In this document: positions 14,107 to 15,403 of the stretch, one piece after another
Numbering within the stretch: the first letter of the stretch is position 1
Layout of the letters: each line of letters starts with the position of its first letter
Source of the DNA: CAZCEC01 sp964497615
GTDB taxonomy: Bacteria > Chloroflexota > Anaerolineae > Anaerolineales > UBA6663
Direction of reading: 5' to 3'
NCBI GenBank assembly: GCA_964497615.1
Contig: CAZCEC010000111.1
Coordinates: 1-15,403, forward strand
Length of the DNA stretch: 15,403 bases
The notes under the pieces: generated by a model
Told to the model about the DNA's origin: nothing
Seen by the model: the letters and a program-made list of their open reading frames with translations, nothing else
The model's database searches: none
Translations under genes and position numbers: made by a program

Positions 14107-15078
14107 ATGACCCAGCCCGACGCCCCCGAACCGCGCCCCGCCGAGCAAGCCGAGCCGGCCGAATCCGCAGAGACGCCGCCCGGCCATCGCTCCGGCTTTG
14201 TGGCGGTGGTGGGCCGCCCCAACGTCGGCAAGTCGTCGCTGATGAACGCCTTTCTGGGCCAGAAGGTCGCCATCATCTCGCCCAAGCCGCAGACCACGCG
14301 CCACACGCAGTTGGGCATCCTCACCCTGCCCCAAGCCCAACTCATCTTCGTGGACACCCCCGGCATGCACGAACCGCGCAACCCCCTGGGCGCCTACATG
14401 GTGGACGCCGCCACGCGCGCCCTCAACGACGCCGACGCCATCCTGTTCATCGTGGACGTGTCCGGCCCGCCCGGCCCCAGCGATGAGCGCCTGGCCGGGC
14501 TGATCGCGGCGCGGCCCAATCCCAGCCGCGTTGTCCTGGCGCTGAACAAGAGCGACAGGCTCAAGCCGGAGGACGTCATCCCGCACACCACCGAGTACAG
14601 CGCGCTGGCCGAGGGCGCCGAGTGGATGCTCATCTCCGCCACTCGCGGCGACAACCTGCCGGAGCTGCTGGCGCTGATCATCCAGGCCCTGCCCGAAGGA
14701 CCGCGCCTGTTCCCCGAAGACGAGGTCACCCAGACGCACCTGCGCGACCTGGCGGCCGAGTTCATCCGCGAGGCTGCCCTCAACCTGCTGGAAGAGGAAG
14801 TGCCCCACGGCGTGGCGGTGGAGATTGACGAGTTCCAGGAGCGCGACGAGACCAACGCCTATATCACGGCGACCCTGTACGTCGAGCGCGAGTCGCACAA
14901 GGGCATCGCCATCGGCAAGGGCGGCGCGATGCTGAAGCAGATCGGCACCACCGCCCGCCAGGAGATCGAAACCCTGTTGGGCGGCAAGGTGTATCTCGAA
15001 CTGCACGTCAAGGTGCGGCCCAACTGGCGCAAGCACAAGGCCGATGTGCAGCGCCTCGGCTACCGCCGCAAGGAATAG
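14107..15078 (+). CDS. era: GTPase Era
   Basis: Era is an essential GTPase that binds 16S rRNA near its 3' end and helps mature the 30S subunit. This 323-residue protein has all motifs: G1 GRPNVGKS (36-43), G2 region PQTTRH (61-66), G3 DTPG (83-86), G4 NKSD (147-150), G5 SAT (177-179), and a C-terminal KH domain with IGKGGAMLKQIG (269-280). It is slightly longer than usual because of a disordered Pro/Glu/Ala-rich extension of about 28 residues before the G domain. No clear Shine-Dalgarno precedes ATG 14107; the right arm of a palindrome ends 6 bases upstream. An internal start could shorten the extension, but no ATG lies within it. Confidence 0.97.
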   Translation: MTQPDAPEPRPAEQAEPAESAETPPGHRSGFVAVVGRPNVGKSSLMNAFLGQKVAIISPKPQTTRHTQLGILTLPQAQLIFVDTPGMHEPRNPLGAYMVDAATRALNDADAILFIVDVSGPPGPSDERLAGLIAARPNPSRVVLALNKSDRLKPEDVIPHTTEYSALAEGAEWMLISATRGDNLPELLALIIQALPEGPRLFPEDEVTQTHLRDLAAEFIREAALNLLEEEVPHGVAVEIDEFQERDETNAYITATLYVERESHKGIAIGKGGAMLKQIGTTARQEIETLLGGKVYLELHVKVRPNWRKHKADVQRLGYRRKE

Positions 15079-15080
15079 CC

Positions 15081-15103
15081 CCCCTCTCCCGCTGGGAGAG
15101 GGG
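15081..15103. repeat. REP-like perfect 10-bp hairpin after era
   Basis: CCCCTCTCCC (15081-15090) pairs perfectly with GGGAGAGGGG (15094-15103) around a GCT loop, and CCGGGGGTGAGGG follows directly. Similar CCCTCTCCC/GGGAGAGGG elements with a trailing GGGGTGAGGG are, as I recall, common dispersed intergenic repeats in many bacteria. It starts 2 bases after the era stop. There is no T-tract, so it is not a classical terminator, but it could protect the era message 3' end. Confidence 0.8.
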
Positions 15104-15137
15104 CCGGGGGTGAGGGAGAACTCTACGCCCAGTGACC

Positions 15138-15403
15138 ATGACCGACACTTACGCTTCCCCCTTCGCCTCCCGCTACGGCTCGCCCGAGATGCGCGCCCTC
15201 TGGTCCGACGCCCACAAGCGCGCCCTGTGGCGGCGGCTGTGGGTGGCGCTGGCCGAGGCCCAGTCCCGCGCCGGAGTCGTGACGCCGGAGCAGGCCGCCG
15301 ACCTGCGCACGCACGCCGAAACGCCCAACACCGCCCGCGCCCTGGAGATCGAGGCCGAGATCGGCCACGACGTGATGGCCGAGGTGCGCGCCTTCGCCGA
15401 GCA
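15138..15403 (+). CDS. purB: Adenylosuccinate lyase, N-terminal part (runs off the window)
   Basis: The first 88 codons of a PurB-type lyase are present. PurB acts twice in purine synthesis, cleaving SAICAR and adenylosuccinate to release fumarate. The start MTDTYASPFASRYGSPEMRALWSD followed by KRALWRRLWVALAEAQSRAGVVT is characteristic of bacterial PurB (YSxPxxxRYGSPEMxxLWS), and EIGHDVMAEVRAFAE is also typical (EIGHDVxAHV in most members, here MAEV). The fumarase/aspartase-superfamily signature lies beyond the window end. I chose ATG 15138; GTG 15132 is in frame and possible. No Shine-Dalgarno is close, although a GGGAG occurs about 20 bases upstream. The gene is cut by the window edge rather than broken. 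Confidence 0.9.
   Translation, partial: MTDTYASPFASRYGSPEMRALWSDAHKRALWRRLWVALAEAQSRAGVVTPEQAADLRTHAETPNTARALEIEAEIGHDVMAEVRAFAE

Noticed and set aside
13852..15036. 394-codon open frame on the minus strand opposite yhhQ and era
   Set aside because: Antisense shadow of two well-supported genes, with no recognisable motif and a low-complexity Gly/Arg/Val/His composition.
15081..15103. The hairpin after era as a classical rho-independent terminator
   Set aside because: The stem is perfect but it is followed by G-rich sequence rather than a T-tract.

Overview
The window is a GC-rich, densely coded bacterial segment of housekeeping and signalling genes. The organism is probably a Chloroflexota bacterium (Anaerolineae-like). 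That is inference from very high GC at third codon positions, long soluble multi-GAF kinases, a FhaA/FhaB-like FHA pair, an LDH-like malate dehydrogenase next to ATP-dependent PEP carboxykinase, a ubiquitin-like protein/TtuA pair, and abundant short palindromic repeats. No marker in the window settles the taxonomy. There is no prophage, transposase, CRISPR array, rRNA or tRNA.

Region 1 (1-2434). Two tandem copies of a palindrome-bearing repeat lie just beyond the 3' end of selD (minus strand). The selD coding region extends upstream through an in-frame UGA at the position of the catalytic Cys/Sec of selenide,water dikinase. It therefore encodes a selenoprotein of about 354 residues, and a naive ORF call starting after the UGA loses the N-terminus and the catalytic residue. 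Divergent from it is a two-gene FHA operon (DUF3662-FHA protein, then a membrane-anchored FHA protein). A perfectly symmetric ATTATATAAT between the two start codons can act as the -10 box in both directions, giving leaderless or nearly leaderless messages. A third repeat copy lies right after the FHA operon.

Region 2 (2435-9641 and on to 11276). A 1195-residue five-GAF histidine kinase (minus) diverges from a GAF-GAF-HD-GYP c-di-GMP phosphodiesterase (plus). Downstream on the plus strand are a DUF1385 membrane protein, malate dehydrogenase and PEP carboxykinase. The last two form a malate-to-oxaloacetate-to-PEP module.

Region 3 (11277-14004). After a 213-base spacer with degenerate palindromes come an unrecognised 195-residue protein, a 66-residue ubiquitin-fold sulfur carrier, a TtuA/Ncs6-type tRNA thiolation enzyme overlapping it by 4 bases, and a YhhQ-type queuosine-precursor transporter. 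The last three suggest a tRNA-modification group.

Region 4 (14005-15403). A palindrome-rich spacer with a 15-bp inverted repeat and a third competing arm precedes era. A REP-like 10-bp hairpin follows era, and the 5' end of purB runs off the window.

Several genes (selD, the first FHA gene, DUF1385, the ubiquitin-like gene) have a -10-like hexamer only 6-9 bases before the start codon and no Shine-Dalgarno, which suggests frequent leaderless expression. The strongest points for follow-up are the selenoprotein SelD with its candidate SECIS, the symmetric divergent promoter, the ubiquitin-like protein ending in Gly-Gly-Gly-Arg, and the three-armed palindrome before era.
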